From assembly GCF_015182285.1 (NCBI RefSeq), contig NZ_PRDM01000004.1, forward strand, positions 496,001 through 560,000: a DNA stretch of 64,000 bases, in the 5' to 3' direction. The translations under genes were made by a program, and so were the position numbers. Shown here one piece after another: positions 1-8,932 of this stretch (the stretch's first letter is position 1; each line of letters begins with the position of its first letter). This DNA comes from Flavobacterium hungaricum (lineage in GTDB: Bacteria > Bacteroidota > Bacteroidia > Flavobacteriales > Flavobacteriaceae). The notes beneath the pieces were generated by a model that saw only the letters and a list, made by a program, of their open reading frames with translations, was not told the DNA's origin and did no database searches.

Positions 1-286
1 AAACGCTTCTAAGAAAGCAACAGACGTTTATATTGCCAGTATTTTCTTTTCACCAAATGGAATTCCGAATGCGTATCGGGATTTACAAAGCTATGCTGAG
101 AAACATAAAATGAATGTTCTGATGTCTAATTTCGCAGGAGAATCTTGGGGATACGCATCGGCAGGGCAAAGTGCTTTTTGGAACAATAAAGGAGAATTAA
201 TCGGTCAGATGAATGACTCAGATTCTGGATTATTATTGGTTGAAAAACGAAACGATAACTGGACAAGTAAAGTTGTGAAGATTTAA
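1..286 (+). CDS. Carbon-nitrogen hydrolase (nitrilase family), C-terminal part only
   Basis: The window opens inside this gene; reading from base 2 gives 94 codons to the TAA at 284-286. The visible protein has the C-terminal features of the nitrilase superfamily: an N-A-Y-R-D-L-Q helix, then M-S-N-F-A-G-E-S and a S-A-G-Q-S-A-F-W-N-N-K-G-E strand region like the conserved end of the alpha-beta-beta-alpha fold. Members hydrolyse amides or nitriles with a Glu-Lys-Cys triad, which would lie upstream of the window. It precedes trpA by 182 bases on the same strand. Substrate cannot be told from this fragment. Confidence 0.72.
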   Translation, partial: NASKKATDVYIASIFFSPNGIPNAYRDLQSYAEKHKMNVLMSNFAGESWGYASAGQSAFWNNKGELIGQMNDSDSGLLLVEKRNDNWTSKVVKI

Positions 287-295
287 AAATAATGC

Positions 296-374
296 CGCAG
301 ATTGCACAGATTAAAAAGATTTTTTTTCCAAGCAGATTTTGCAGATTGGATCAGATTTAATTAGATAATCTGCG
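296..374. repeat. Inverted repeat with CGCAGATT / AATCTGCG ends
   Basis: CGCAGATT at 296-303 is matched by AATCTGCG at 367-374, with further CAGATT words between. A related pair (GCAGATT at 58115, AATCTGC at 58141) lies far away, so this is a small dispersed intergenic palindrome. It fills most of the gap between the hydrolase and trpA. Confidence 0.6.
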
Positions 375-425
375 TGAAATAATTTGAAACAGCAGCAGCT
401 GTCGTAAAAAATAACTTAGTAAATA

Positions 426-452
426 CCTGCAAGGTTTTGAAAACCTTGCAGG
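426..452. repeat. Near-perfect 27-base palindrome before trpA
   Basis: CCTGCAAGGTTTT at 426-438 and AAAACCTTGCAGG at 440-452 are exact reverse complements around one central base. The hairpin ends 16 bases before the trpA ATG, in the expected leader of its mRNA. It has no following T run, so it does not look like an ordinary terminator; it may be a dispersed repeat or an attenuator-like structure. Confidence 0.65.
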
Positions 453-468
453 AGAAAACATAAATAAA

Positions 469-1230
469 ATGAACAGAATAACTCAGAAATTACAAGAAGA
501 TAAAAAAATACTTTCTATATATTTTTCAGCAGGATTTCCTAATTTGAATGACAGTGTTCAAATCATTCAGGATTTAGAGAAAAACGGCGTTGATTTAATC
601 GAAATCGGGCTTCCTTTCAGCGATCCATTGGCAGACGGACCGACCATTCAGGCGAGTTCAACTACAGCGCTTCAAAACGGAATGACGACACAGCTTCTTT
701 TTGACCAGCTGCAAAACATCCGCGAAAGCGTAAAAATTCCGTTGATTATTATGGGATATTTTAATCCGATGTTACAATACGGCGTTGAAGCTTTCTGTAA
801 AAAATGTGCCGAAATTGGTATTGATGGTTTAATTATTCCAGATCTTCCGGTTGATGTGTATGCAGAAGAGTACAAAGCTATTTTTGAAAAATACGGTTTG
901 ATTAACGTGTTTTTGATTACACCGCAAACTTCAGATGAACGTATCCGTTTTATTGACAGTGTTTCAAACGGCTTTATTTATATGGTAAGTTCTGCAAGTG
1001 TTACAGGTTCACAGGCTGGATTTGGTGATACACAGGAAACATATTTCGAAAGAATTGCTCAAATGAATTTGAAAAATCCGCAAATTGTTGGTTTTGGAAT
1101 TTCGAACAAAGAAACATTTAATCAAGCGACTAAATATGCAAAAGGCGCTATTATCGGAAGTGCCTTTGTTAAACACTTATCTGAAAACGGAAGTGGTAAA
1201 ATTGACGAATTTATTGGAGGGATTCGATAG
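469..1230 (+). CDS. trpA: Tryptophan synthase alpha subunit
   Basis: This 253-residue protein is full length for TrpA. It cleaves indole-3-glycerol phosphate to indole and glyceraldehyde 3-phosphate, and passes indole to TrpB in the cytoplasmic alpha2-beta2 complex. The signature D-L-I-E-I-G-L-P-F-S-D-P-L-A-D-G-P is at residues 42-58; E45 and D56 match the catalytic Glu and Asp of the family. The phosphate-binding region near the C-terminus (G-F-G-I-S and I-I-G-S-A-F-V) is intact. The ATG at 469 follows a strong palindrome. trpA normally closes a trp operon; here the preceding gene is a nitrilase-family hydrolase and other trp genes are not in view. Confidence 0.97.
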   Translation: MNRITQKLQEDKKILSIYFSAGFPNLNDSVQIIQDLEKNGVDLIEIGLPFSDPLADGPTIQASSTTALQNGMTTQLLFDQLQNIRESVKIPLIIMGYFNPMLQYGVEAFCKKCAEIGIDGLIIPDLPVDVYAEEYKAIFEKYGLINVFLITPQTSDERIRFIDSVSNGFIYMVSSASVTGSQAGFGDTQETYFERIAQMNLKNPQIVGFGISNKETFNQATKYAKGAIIGSAFVKHLSENGSGKIDEFIGGIR

Positions 1231-1250
1231 AAATTAAAAAAAAAATCACA

Positions 1251-1286
1251 AAACGACATTCATTTTTCTGAGTGTCGTTTTTTTTT
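1251..1286 (+). terminator. Rho-independent terminator after trpA
   Basis: AAACGACATTC (1251-1261) pairs with GAGTGTCGTTT (1270-1280) with one wobble, followed by a run of T. It lies 20 bases after the trpA stop. Confidence 0.85.
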
Positions 1287-1370
1287 ATGCAGATGTGTTT
1301 ATGAAATAATCTGATTTTTTTGAAGAATTAAATGTAATTTACAAGGATTTTAATTTTAAAAAATCCGTGT

Positions 1371-3053
1371 ATGCAGCTATCTTTTATAATTAATAAAAAA
1401 ACAGTTTTCCTTTTCATTCTAAATTTGTTGTTTTGTTCAGTTGAGGCTCAGCAAAATGCAGCTTTAAGAACGCCCACAAAACACGATACTTTAAACGGCT
1501 CGATAACTCCTGAAAGAATTTGGTGGGATATTCAACATTACGCTTTAAGTGTAAAACCAGATTATTTAAATAAATCCATTACTGGAAAAAACGAAATTGA
1601 ATACAATGTAACCAATTCAAAACATTCTGATTTAATGCAGATTGATTTAGTCAGTCCGCTTAAAATTGACAGTGTTTTTCAAAAAGGAAAAAAGATTGAA
1701 TATACACAGGATCAAAATATCTGGTATTTAAAACTGCCTCAAAAACAAACTTCAAAAAACAACAAAATTCTCATTTATTATTCTGGCAAACCCACAGAAT
1801 CTATTAAGCCACCTTGGGATGGCGGTTTGGTTTGGGCAAAAGATTCACTAAATCGACCTTTGATTTCTGTTGCCTGCCAATATAAAGGGGCAAGTTTATG
1901 GTACCCCTGCAAAAATACTATGTATGATGAACCCGATAAAGGAGCTTCAATTTCGATAACTGTTCCTGATACTTTAATTGCAATAGGAAACGGACGCTTA
2001 ATAAGCCAAATAAAAAATCGGGATAATACTGCAACATATAAATGGGCAGTAAAAAATCCTATTAGCCATTACGGCATTTCATTTTATGCCGGTAAATATG
2101 TAAACATCAGTCAGACTTTTAAAGGAGAAAACGGAAAACTGGATATGGATTTCTGGATACTGGATTACAATAAACCAAAGGCAGAATCACATCTAATTCC
2201 TGGTACTATTACCGCAATTAAATCATTAGAACATTGGTTTGGTCCCTATCCTTTTTATGAAGACGGCTTTAAAATTGTTGATGCGCCTTATATTGGTATG
2301 GAACATCAAAGTGCTATTGCCTATGGCGGCGCCTATAAAAACGGCACTAATAAAAAAGGCGGTGATATTTCGAATACTGGCTGGGGTAAAAAAACAGATA
2401 AAATTATTGTTCACGAAATTTCGCATGAATGGTTTGGCAATAATATCACGGCAATAGATATTGCAGATAGATGGATTCAGGAAGGTTTTGCAGGTTTGGG
2501 AGAAGAACTTGTAATTGCCGACCTACAAGGCCGAAAAGCTGGAAATGAATTTATGGCAGGAAGATTCAGAACGATCCAAAATGATAAACCTGTTATAGCG
2601 AGATATGGAATAAATGAAGACGGAAGCAACGACAATTATGTAAAAGGATGGGCAGTTCTGCACATGATTGGCACCATCATTAATGACGATGATAAGTTTC
2701 GAAAAATACTGCGCGGTTTAAATCATGATTTTCACAATAAAACCGTGACAACAAGGGAAATCGAAAGTTATATAAGCACCAAATCGGGAATTAATTTTGA
2801 CTATTTATTCGATCAATATCTGCGAACTGACAAAGTACCAGTTTTAGAATATAAATTAAAAAATGACCAATTAATTTATCGTTATACTAACTGTAACGAA
2901 AATTTTGCTATGCCTATTAAAACCAACTGGTCTGGAGATAAGTGGCTAAATCCTAGCACATCATGGCAGTCTTTACAAGCTGTAAATAAAGAATCTACGC
3001 CTGATTTAAAAATTGATATCAACTTTTATATTAGGCTTCAAAAAGTCGAATAA
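1371..3053 (+). CDS. Secreted M1-family zinc metallopeptidase
   Basis: This 560-residue protein starts with a signal peptide (hydrophobic residues 12-24, likely cut at V-E-A-Q-Q), so it acts in the periplasm or on the surface. It has the gluzincin zinc site H348-E-I-S-H352 with the third ligand E371 exactly 18 residues on, and an exopeptidase-type motif G-M-E-H-Q upstream in place of the classical GAMEN. An N-terminal beta domain (about 45-250) precedes the catalytic domain. M1 enzymes remove N-terminal residues from peptides; short Bacteroidota members of this kind also lack the large C-terminal helical domain. It stands alone, with a terminator before it. Confidence 0.9.
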   Translation: MQLSFIINKKTVFLFILNLLFCSVEAQQNAALRTPTKHDTLNGSITPERIWWDIQHYALSVKPDYLNKSITGKNEIEYNVTNSKHSDLMQIDLVSPLKIDSVFQKGKKIEYTQDQNIWYLKLPQKQTSKNNKILIYYSGKPTESIKPPWDGGLVWAKDSLNRPLISVACQYKGASLWYPCKNTMYDEPDKGASISITVPDTLIAIGNGRLISQIKNRDNTATYKWAVKNPISHYGISFYAGKYVNISQTFKGENGKLDMDFWILDYNKPKAESHLIPGTITAIKSLEHWFGPYPFYEDGFKIVDAPYIGMEHQSAIAYGGAYKNGTNKKGGDISNTGWGKKTDKIIVHEISHEWFGNNITAIDIADRWIQEGFAGLGEELVIADLQGRKAGNEFMAGRFRTIQNDKPVIARYGINEDGSNDNYVKGWAVLHMIGTIINDDDKFRKILRGLNHDFHNKTVTTREIESYISTKSGINFDYLFDQYLRTDKVPVLEYKLKNDQLIYRYTNCNENFAMPIKTNWSGDKWLNPSTSWQSLQAVNKESTPDLKIDINFYIRLQKVE

Positions 3054-3127
3054 TTACTTTAAAAAACCCTTTACAACCTCCTAAAACAACTACACCGTTT
3101 TATGTTAATATTATGTTAAAATAAAAT

Positions 3128-3164
3128 TAAACAACTGTTTAAATTAAACAAGTGTTTAATTTTG
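3128..3164 (+). promoter_or_regulatory. Two tandem TetR operator boxes overlapping a -7 promoter box
   Basis: Two 14-base near-palindromes, TAAACAACTGTTTA at 3128-3141 and TAAACAAGTGTTTA at 3145-3158, lie 17 bases apart. The second overlaps a TAATTTTG box (3157-3164), the Bacteroidota -7 consensus TAnnTTTG. The TetR-family gene starts at 3186, so these are very likely its autoregulatory sites and would control the whole efflux operon. A -33 TTG is not evident. Confidence 0.75.
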
Positions 3165-3185
3165 TACCCGATTAGAAAAAATACC

Positions 3186-3815
3186 ATGTCTACAATCGAA
3201 TTAAACGATAAAAAAATTCAGATTCTGGAAGTCGCAGAAAAGCTTTTTTCTGAGAAGGGATTTGAGGGAACATCAATACGGGATATATCTAAAGAGGCAA
3301 AAATTAATATTGCTATGGTTTCGTATTATTTTGGTTCTAAAGAAAGACTTTTGGAAGCTTTGATTCTTCATAAAACTGTTGATCTAAAATTACAACTCGA
3401 AAATTTATTACTGGAGGAAATTGAGCCTCTTGAAAAAGTCAATAAATTAATTCGAATTTACATCAACAGAATTTGTCTAAACAAAGGAATTTACAGGGTT
3501 TTGCATTTTGAACTTAACAATAAAAAAAGAGAGCGAAGCCTGAATGCTTTTACAGAACTTAAAAAAGGAAATTTAAAATCTGTTGAAAGTATCATCAAGC
3601 AGGGACAAAATCAAGGAGTCTTTAGAAAAGATATCAATATCCAATTAATTACTCCGACAATTATTGGAACCTTTTTTCACTTTCACATGAATCGCTCTTT
3701 CTTCGAAGAACTTTTTGATTTAAAAACAGAAGAAATGTTTAACAACTACATTACAAACGATCTTACAAAGCACATTCAACAAACTATAAAAGCGCTACTT
3801 GTTTATGAAAATTAG
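3186..3815 (+). CDS. TetR/AcrR-family transcriptional regulator of the efflux operon
   Basis: This 209-residue protein has a typical N-terminal TetR helix-turn-helix: an A-E-K-L-F-S-E-K-G-F-E-G-T-S-I-R-D-I run followed by M-V-S-Y-Y-F-G-S-K-E. The C-terminal ligand domain is divergent, as usual. I chose the ATG at 3186 (M-S-T-I-E-L), because an upstream TTG start would overlap the promoter box. Its end overlaps the start of the TolC gene by 11 bases, so the four genes are probably one transcript. It most likely represses the operon through the two palindromes upstream and is released by an efflux substrate. Confidence 0.92.
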   Translation: MSTIELNDKKIQILEVAEKLFSEKGFEGTSIRDISKEAKINIAMVSYYFGSKERLLEALILHKTVDLKLQLENLLLEEIEPLEKVNKLIRIYINRICLNKGIYRVLHFELNNKKRERSLNAFTELKKGNLKSVESIIKQGQNQGVFRKDINIQLITPTIIGTFFHFHMNRSFFEELFDLKTEEMFNNYITNDLTKHIQQTIKALLVYEN

Positions 3816-5124
3816 TCAATTAATGCTCTTTGGAGTTTTCTTTATCGGAATATCTTCAATAGAAGCACAAGAAAAAACAAGTTTAACCTTAGATGAAGCC
3901 GTTAAAATGGCTTGGGAAAAGAGTAACGAAGTTACGCTTGCCAATACTAAGGTAAACTCGAAAAAATATGAACTGCAATCGGTTAAGAATAACCAATATC
4001 CTGATTTGAAAATTTCGGGACAATACCAAAGATTAACAAAAGCTTCTATCGACATGCCAAATCAAGGTGAAAGTGCTTCTTTAGCATCACCAGACCGCGC
4101 AATGATCGGAATGGCAAATTTAAGTCTGCCGCTTTTCGCCGGATTTAAAATACAAAATAATATTGATGCGTACGAAAGTTTGTATGAAGCGGAAACGGTT
4201 ACTGCCGAAAAAACAAAAGAAGATGTTGCTCTAAGGGTAATCACTTATTACACTGCTTTGTACAGAGCACAAAAAACTTTGGATGTTTTAAATGAGAACC
4301 AAAAAAGTGCAAAACAGCGTGTTACCGATTTTATTGAATTGGAGAAAAACGGAATTATTCCTAGAAACGATTTATTGAAAGCGCAGTTATTAGTTTCAAA
4401 AACACAATTATCTATTGATGAAGCGACTAATAATCTCAATAACATCAACTTTTATTTGGTAACATTACTTAAATTAGAACCATCTGTAAAAATTCAGGTT
4501 AATGAGGATGATTTTTTCAATTTAAAAACGACTAATGCTCCAACATCGGATGCTGTGGCACTTGAAAACAGAAAAGATCTAGAAGCAATTCGTTTACAGC
4601 AAAAAGCTTCAGAATCAAATATTAAAATTGCAAAAGCGGGTTATTACCCAACGCTTTCATTGCTTGGAGGTTATACAGCTTTAGATCTTAAGGATATTAT
4701 TACGGTAAAATATGCAATGAACTTTGGTTTGGGTTTATCTTATGATTTATCTGGAATTCTAAAAAACAGCGCACACGTAAAACAAGCTGAAAGCAGAGCT
4801 CTTGAAGTAAAAAACACAGAAGCTATTATGACGGACCGTATAAAAGTTGAAGTGCAAAAATCTATTGAAGATTATGATTTAGCCATCAATCAAAGTGTGG
4901 TTTATGAAGAAGCATTTCAACAAGCTGCAGAAAATTACAGACTTGTAAAAGACAAATTCGACAACGGCTTATCTGATACCAACGATTTGGTTGAAGCTGA
5001 TGTAGAACAGTTAAGTGCGAAAATCAATACTGCGGTAGCTAAGGCAGCCATTATTCAAAAATATTACGAATTACTTTCAGTCTCAGGACAATTATCACAA
5101 TCATTCAATCTTTCTAAAATATAA
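3805..5124 (+). CDS. TolC-family outer membrane efflux protein
   Basis: This 439-residue protein begins with a signal peptide ending near I-E-A-Q, followed by the T-L-D-E-A-V-K-M-A start of an outer membrane efflux protein repeat. Two long coiled-coil repeats are visible (about 20-215 and 240-430), as expected for a trimeric channel-tunnel. The ATG at 3805 overlaps the TetR stop, which suggests translational coupling. Together with the next two genes it would form a tripartite EmrAB/TolC-type pump that spans both membranes. Confidence 0.93.
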   Translation: MKISQLMLFGVFFIGISSIEAQEKTSLTLDEAVKMAWEKSNEVTLANTKVNSKKYELQSVKNNQYPDLKISGQYQRLTKASIDMPNQGESASLASPDRAMIGMANLSLPLFAGFKIQNNIDAYESLYEAETVTAEKTKEDVALRVITYYTALYRAQKTLDVLNENQKSAKQRVTDFIELEKNGIIPRNDLLKAQLLVSKTQLSIDEATNNLNNINFYLVTLLKLEPSVKIQVNEDDFFNLKTTNAPTSDAVALENRKDLEAIRLQQKASESNIKIAKAGYYPTLSLLGGYTALDLKDIITVKYAMNFGLGLSYDLSGILKNSAHVKQAESRALEVKNTEAIMTDRIKVEVQKSIEDYDLAINQSVVYEEAFQQAAENYRLVKDKFDNGLSDTNDLVEADVEQLSAKINTAVAKAAIIQKYYELLSVSGQLSQSFNLSKI

Positions 5125-5136
5125 TCGACAGTTCTC

Positions 5137-6216
5137 ATGGAAAAGAAAAAGACAAATAAAAAATTCATCATCATATTAACCGTTTTGATTTTAGTGGGCG
5201 GAACTTATGGAATATCAAAATACCTTCACTCACAATCTCACGAAGAAACGGATGATGCTCAAATCGAGAAAAAAATGAATCCGATTATCCCTAGAGTATC
5301 AGGATATATCAGCAAAGTGTATGTGAAAGATAATGACTATGTAAAAAAAGGTGATACTTTATTTACTATCGATAAGAGAGATTACCAATTAAAAATTGAT
5401 GAAGCAAATGCTGCTTTATTAGGAGCTGAAGGACAATACGAAGCTGCAAAAGCTGATATTGGAAGTGCATACGCAAGTATCTCTGTTTCTGATGCCCAAA
5501 TGAGATCTGCCGGTGGTTCTATCGAAAGTGCAAAAATTAGATTGAGACAATTGACCAACGATTTTAACCGTTACAGTAATTTATACAAAACACATACTAT
5601 TACAAAGCAGCAATTTGAGCAGGCACAAACTGCAAAAGATGAAGCAGAAAACCAAGTACGTGTTTTAGAGCAGCAACAAAGAGCAAGTTCTTATCAAAAA
5701 TCGGTTATTCAGTCAAAATCTAAAGTTTCTGACAAACAAACTGAAGTAGCTTCTGCAAACATCAAAAAAGCAAAAACAATGTTAGATGTTGCTCATTTAA
5801 ATTTAAGCTATACAGTGGTTACAGCTGCAATTGACGGACAGGTTTCTAAAGTTGATATTCAGCCGGGACAATTGGTACAGCCGGGACAATCTTTATTCTA
5901 CATCATCAATAATAATGAGGCTTGGGTTGTAGCAAACTTTAAAGAAACACAATTAAACAAAATGGTTGTGGGTCAAAAAGTGAGTTTAAAAGTAGATGCT
6001 TATCCAAACTATGAGTTTAAAGGAACGGTAACTTCATTTTCTCCAGCTACAGGATCTCGTTTTTCTTTATTACCTCCTGATAATGCGACAGGAAACTTCG
6101 TGAAAACAATTCAAAGATTACCAGTAAAAATTAGTTTAGATGAATCAAACGATCCTGAAAAAGTAAAACTTTTAAGACCAGGAATGAATGTTGATGTAGA
6201 CGTACATTTAAAATAA
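5137..6216 (+). CDS. HlyD/EmrA-type membrane fusion protein
   Basis: This 359-residue protein has a short cytoplasmic N-terminus, one membrane helix (about 10-28), then the split biotinyl-lipoyl domain: P-I-I-P-R-V-S-G-Y-I near 50, and its partner strand around D-G-Q-V-S-K-V-D-I-Q-P-G-Q near 235. A long alpha-helical hairpin (about 85-210) lies between them and would dock on TolC. It starts 12 bases after the TolC stop and ends 4 bases before the MFS gene. It is the periplasmic adaptor of the pump. Confidence 0.94.
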   Translation: MEKKKTNKKFIIILTVLILVGGTYGISKYLHSQSHEETDDAQIEKKMNPIIPRVSGYISKVYVKDNDYVKKGDTLFTIDKRDYQLKIDEANAALLGAEGQYEAAKADIGSAYASISVSDAQMRSAGGSIESAKIRLRQLTNDFNRYSNLYKTHTITKQQFEQAQTAKDEAENQVRVLEQQQRASSYQKSVIQSKSKVSDKQTEVASANIKKAKTMLDVAHLNLSYTVVTAAIDGQVSKVDIQPGQLVQPGQSLFYIINNNEAWVVANFKETQLNKMVVGQKVSLKVDAYPNYEFKGTVTSFSPATGSRFSLLPPDNATGNFVKTIQRLPVKISLDESNDPEKVKLLRPGMNVDVDVHLK

Positions 6217-6220
6217 ATAA

Positions 6221-7810
6221 ATGGCAGCAGCAGTACAAGCAGACGACGATTTAGTAGAATACGGTTACCGACGCGTAATTATTACCATTACAGCAGTACT
6301 TTGTGCACTGCTGGAAATTGTAGATACGACGATTGTAAACGTAGCTCTAACAGACATGCGCGGAAGTCTTGGTGCTACCTTGACAGATGTGGCATGGGTT
6401 ATTACAGCATACGCAATTGCGAATGTTATTGTAATTCCGATGACGAGCTGGCTATCACAGCAATTTGGACGACGTAATTATTTTGTGGCCTCTATCATCA
6501 TATTTACGGTCTGCTCCTTTTTGTGCGGAAACGCCAGTAATATTTGGGAACTTGTAGCCTTTCGATTCGTACAAGGTATGGGCGGAGGAGCATTACTGGT
6601 AACAGCCCAAACGATTATTACCGAAAGTTATCCCGTTGCAAAACGTGGTATGGCACAGGCTATTTACGGAATGGGTGTAATTGTAGGTCCAACTTTAGGT
6701 CCGCCTTTGGGAGGGTATTTAGTAGATAATTATTCTTGGCCTTATATCTTTTACATCAATATTCCATTAGGGATTATCGCTACTATTTTGGCAATTTCTT
6801 TTGTTAGAAGTCCAAAATACGGAGAAAAATTAAAAGCCAATCAGGTTGACTGGTGGGGAATTATTTTGTTGAGTGCTTTTATTGGATCTTTACAATTCGT
6901 ACTAGAACACGGACAACAGGATGACTGGTTTAACGATTCGACAATCGTGACTTTAAGTGTTGTGACTGTTTTAGGATTGGTTCTTTTTATTTGGAGAGAG
7001 CTCACGTACGAACATCCAATTGTAAACTTAAGTGTTTTAAAGGATGGAAATCTAAGAATTGGAACCGTAATGTGTTTCATCCTTGGTTTCGGATTGTACG
7101 GTTCCACTTTAATTATCCCAATTTATACGCAGTCAATCTTAGGATGGACCGCAACCGATGCCGGATTGTTATTGATTCCTGGATCTATTACAACAGCTCT
7201 TATGATGCCTTTTGTGGGTAACATGATTCAGAAAGGTGTTCCTCAAGGTTATATGGTTGGAGTAGGATTTTTGGTTTTCTTCTTCTTTACCTTTATGATG
7301 TACAGCCGTATGACGCCAGATACTGGTGTTGAACATATGTACTGGCCTTTAATTTTGAGAGGAATTGGTTTAGGATTGCTTTTCGTTCCTATTACAACAC
7401 TTTCTCTTTCTACTTTAAAAGGAAAACAAATTGGTGAAGGAGCAGCATTTACAGGAATGATGCGTCAATTAGGCGGATCTTTTGGTATTGCGATTATTAC
7501 CACGTTCATTACACGTTTCAGCCAGTCGCACAGAGTAGATTTAATTAATAATTTAGATCCTGCCAAATTTGAAGTGCAGCAGCGAATTGCAGGAATGCAG
7601 CACGCTTTTATGGCAAAAGGATATAGTGCAGATGTTGCTTTGAAAAAAGCTTATCAGGCAATAGAAGGTTCAGTCATGAAACAAAGTACAGTAATGGCTT
7701 ACATGGATATTTTCATGTATCTAGGAATCATGTTTTTATGTTGCATACCGATTATTCTCTTTATCAAAAAAGGGAAGAACAAAATTAGTGCAGCCGACGC
7801 AATGCATTAA
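6221..7810 (+). CDS. DHA2-family (EmrB/QacA) 14-helix MFS drug efflux transporter
   Basis: This 529-residue integral membrane protein has the length and hydrophobic pattern of a 14-helix major facilitator. The first helix carries L-L-E-I-V-D-T-T-I-V-N-V-A-L, the membrane-embedded motif D1 of the DHA2 family, and the first loop has the motif-A-like W-L-S-Q-Q-F-G-R-R. G-P-T-L-G-P-P-L-G-G in helix 5 is motif C, typical of antiporters. It would exchange protons for drugs or other hydrophobic compounds and work with the adaptor and TolC genes before it. Substrates cannot be predicted. Confidence 0.94.
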   Translation: MAAAVQADDDLVEYGYRRVIITITAVLCALLEIVDTTIVNVALTDMRGSLGATLTDVAWVITAYAIANVIVIPMTSWLSQQFGRRNYFVASIIIFTVCSFLCGNASNIWELVAFRFVQGMGGGALLVTAQTIITESYPVAKRGMAQAIYGMGVIVGPTLGPPLGGYLVDNYSWPYIFYINIPLGIIATILAISFVRSPKYGEKLKANQVDWWGIILLSAFIGSLQFVLEHGQQDDWFNDSTIVTLSVVTVLGLVLFIWRELTYEHPIVNLSVLKDGNLRIGTVMCFILGFGLYGSTLIIPIYTQSILGWTATDAGLLLIPGSITTALMMPFVGNMIQKGVPQGYMVGVGFLVFFFFTFMMYSRMTPDTGVEHMYWPLILRGIGLGLLFVPITTLSLSTLKGKQIGEGAAFTGMMRQLGGSFGIAIITTFITRFSQSHRVDLINNLDPAKFEVQQRIAGMQHAFMAKGYSADVALKKAYQAIEGSVMKQSTVMAYMDIFMYLGIMFLCCIPIILFIKKGKNKISAADAMH

Positions 7811-7834
7811 TAATAATAATTTTATAATACGCAG

Positions 7835-7879
7835 AAACGCCGAATTCATCATTTAGAATTTGGCGTTTATTTTTTATTT
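7835..7879 (+). terminator. Terminator closing the efflux operon
   Basis: AAACGCCGAATT (7835-7846) pairs with AATTTGGCGTTT (7857-7868) with one wobble and is followed by a T-rich run. Confidence 0.85.
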
Positions 7880-7884
7880 TTATT

Positions 7885-8000
7885 TAACCGCAAAGTTCGC
7901 AAAGATTTTATTCCTAGGATGTGATAAAACGCAAAGTTCGCAAAGCTTTGTCATAAAAACTTTGCGAACTTTGCGTTTGTCTTAGCGCTCTTCGCGGTTA
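7885..8000. repeat. Dispersed inverted repeat of the CGCAAAG/CTTTGCG family
   Basis: The element runs from TAACCGCAAAG to CGCGGTTA and holds a nested palindrome of CGCAAAGTTCGCAAAGC and its complement. Related copies lie at 27362-27585, 29939-30089 and 57977-58035, all between genes. No coding sequence is present. Confidence 0.75.
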
Positions 8001-8002
8001 AA

Positions 8003-8083
8003 GCCTAAGAATCTTAGCGTCTTAGTAACTCAGAACCTTTAAAAAAAATCTCTGAACCTTTGCACCTTTGAACCTAATACTAA
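8003..8083. repeat. Octamer array (CTTAGnnn, then CCTYTGnA units)
   Basis: CTTAG words recur every 8 bases (CTTAGCGT, CTTAGTAA), followed by CCTTTGnA octamers, and the array stops three bases before the yaaA stop codon. The same octamer types recur at 17362, 17540, 24853, 25040, 28231, 28702, 39262 and 39364. Confidence 0.65.
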
Positions 8084-8086
8084 GCC

Positions 8087-8845
8087 CTAACGAGTAAAAA
8101 CCAAATGATTGCCTTTTGAAAGATTGGCATCAAAAGCATATCCGTCATAATTGAAACCTTTTAAGTCGTCAATCGTTTCTGCATTGGTATCAATTATATA
8201 ACGAACCATCATCCCCCTCGCCTTCTTGGCAAAGAAACTGATCATTTTTAATTTTCCGTCTTTGTAATCTTTAAAGTCTGGAGTAATTACAGGAACTTTT
8301 AAAGCTTTTACATCAACTGCAGAAAAATATTCATTACTCGCTAAATTCACAAATAACTCCTCTTTTTGCAATTCTTTATTTAAAGCTTTTGTAACCGTTG
8401 GTTTCCAGAATTCGTGCAGATTTTTGTATTCACCAACCGGCAATTTGGTTCCCATTTCTAAACGATATGCCTGCATTAAATCAAGCGGTTTCAAAAGACC
8501 GTAAAGCCCTGATAAAATTCTCAATTTATCCTGAAGAACTTCTAATTTTTCCAAAGGAATAGTATAAGCGTCTAAACCTGTATAAACATCTCCGTCAAAA
8601 GTATAAATGGCCGGACGTGCGTTTTCTGGTGTAAAAGGCGTTTTCCAATCCTGATTACGTTTCCAGTTTAAATCTGCCAATTTATCTGAGATTGACATTA
8701 ATTCGGATAATTCGGAAGGCTTTTTTTGTTTTACTACTTTATGAACGATTCGCGCTTCTTTTAAAAATGAAGGTTCGGTATGTTTTGCAGTAGGCAATTC
8801 TTTCTCGAAATTCAATGATTTCGCCGGCGATATAACAATTTTCAT
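8087..8845 (-). CDS. yaaA: YaaA-family peroxide stress protein (UPF0246)
   Basis: This 252-residue protein begins M-K-I-V-I-S-P-A-K-S-L-N-F, the YaaA family signature, and keeps the P-A-I-Y-T-F-D-G-D-V-Y and L-R-I-L-S-G-L-Y-G-L-L-K-P blocks. In E. coli YaaA limits intracellular iron and DNA damage during hydrogen peroxide stress, and the fold binds DNA. It is a single gene here, flanked by repeats on both sides. Confidence 0.95.
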   Translation of the reverse strand: MKIVISPAKSLNFEKELPTAKHTEPSFLKEARIVHKVVKQKKPSELSELMSISDKLADLNWKRNQDWKTPFTPENARPAIYTFDGDVYTGLDAYTIPLEKLEVLQDKLRILSGLYGLLKPLDLMQAYRLEMGTKLPVGEYKNLHEFWKPTVTKALNKELQKEELFVNLASNEYFSAVDVKALKVPVITPDFKDYKDGKLKMISFFAKKARGMMVRYIIDTNAETIDDLKGFNYDGYAFDANLSKGNHLVFTR

Positions 8846-8932
8846 GTGTGCTTTTTTCTATGATTCAAAAATACAAATTGCATTTCTAAAAATTATCGTT
8901 TGCAATTGATTTGTTCTATTGGTGTATATTTT

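Noticed and set aside
3799..3815. Possible frameshift between the TetR and TolC genes
   Set aside because: Both proteins are full length with proper ends; the 11-base overlap is a normal coupled start.
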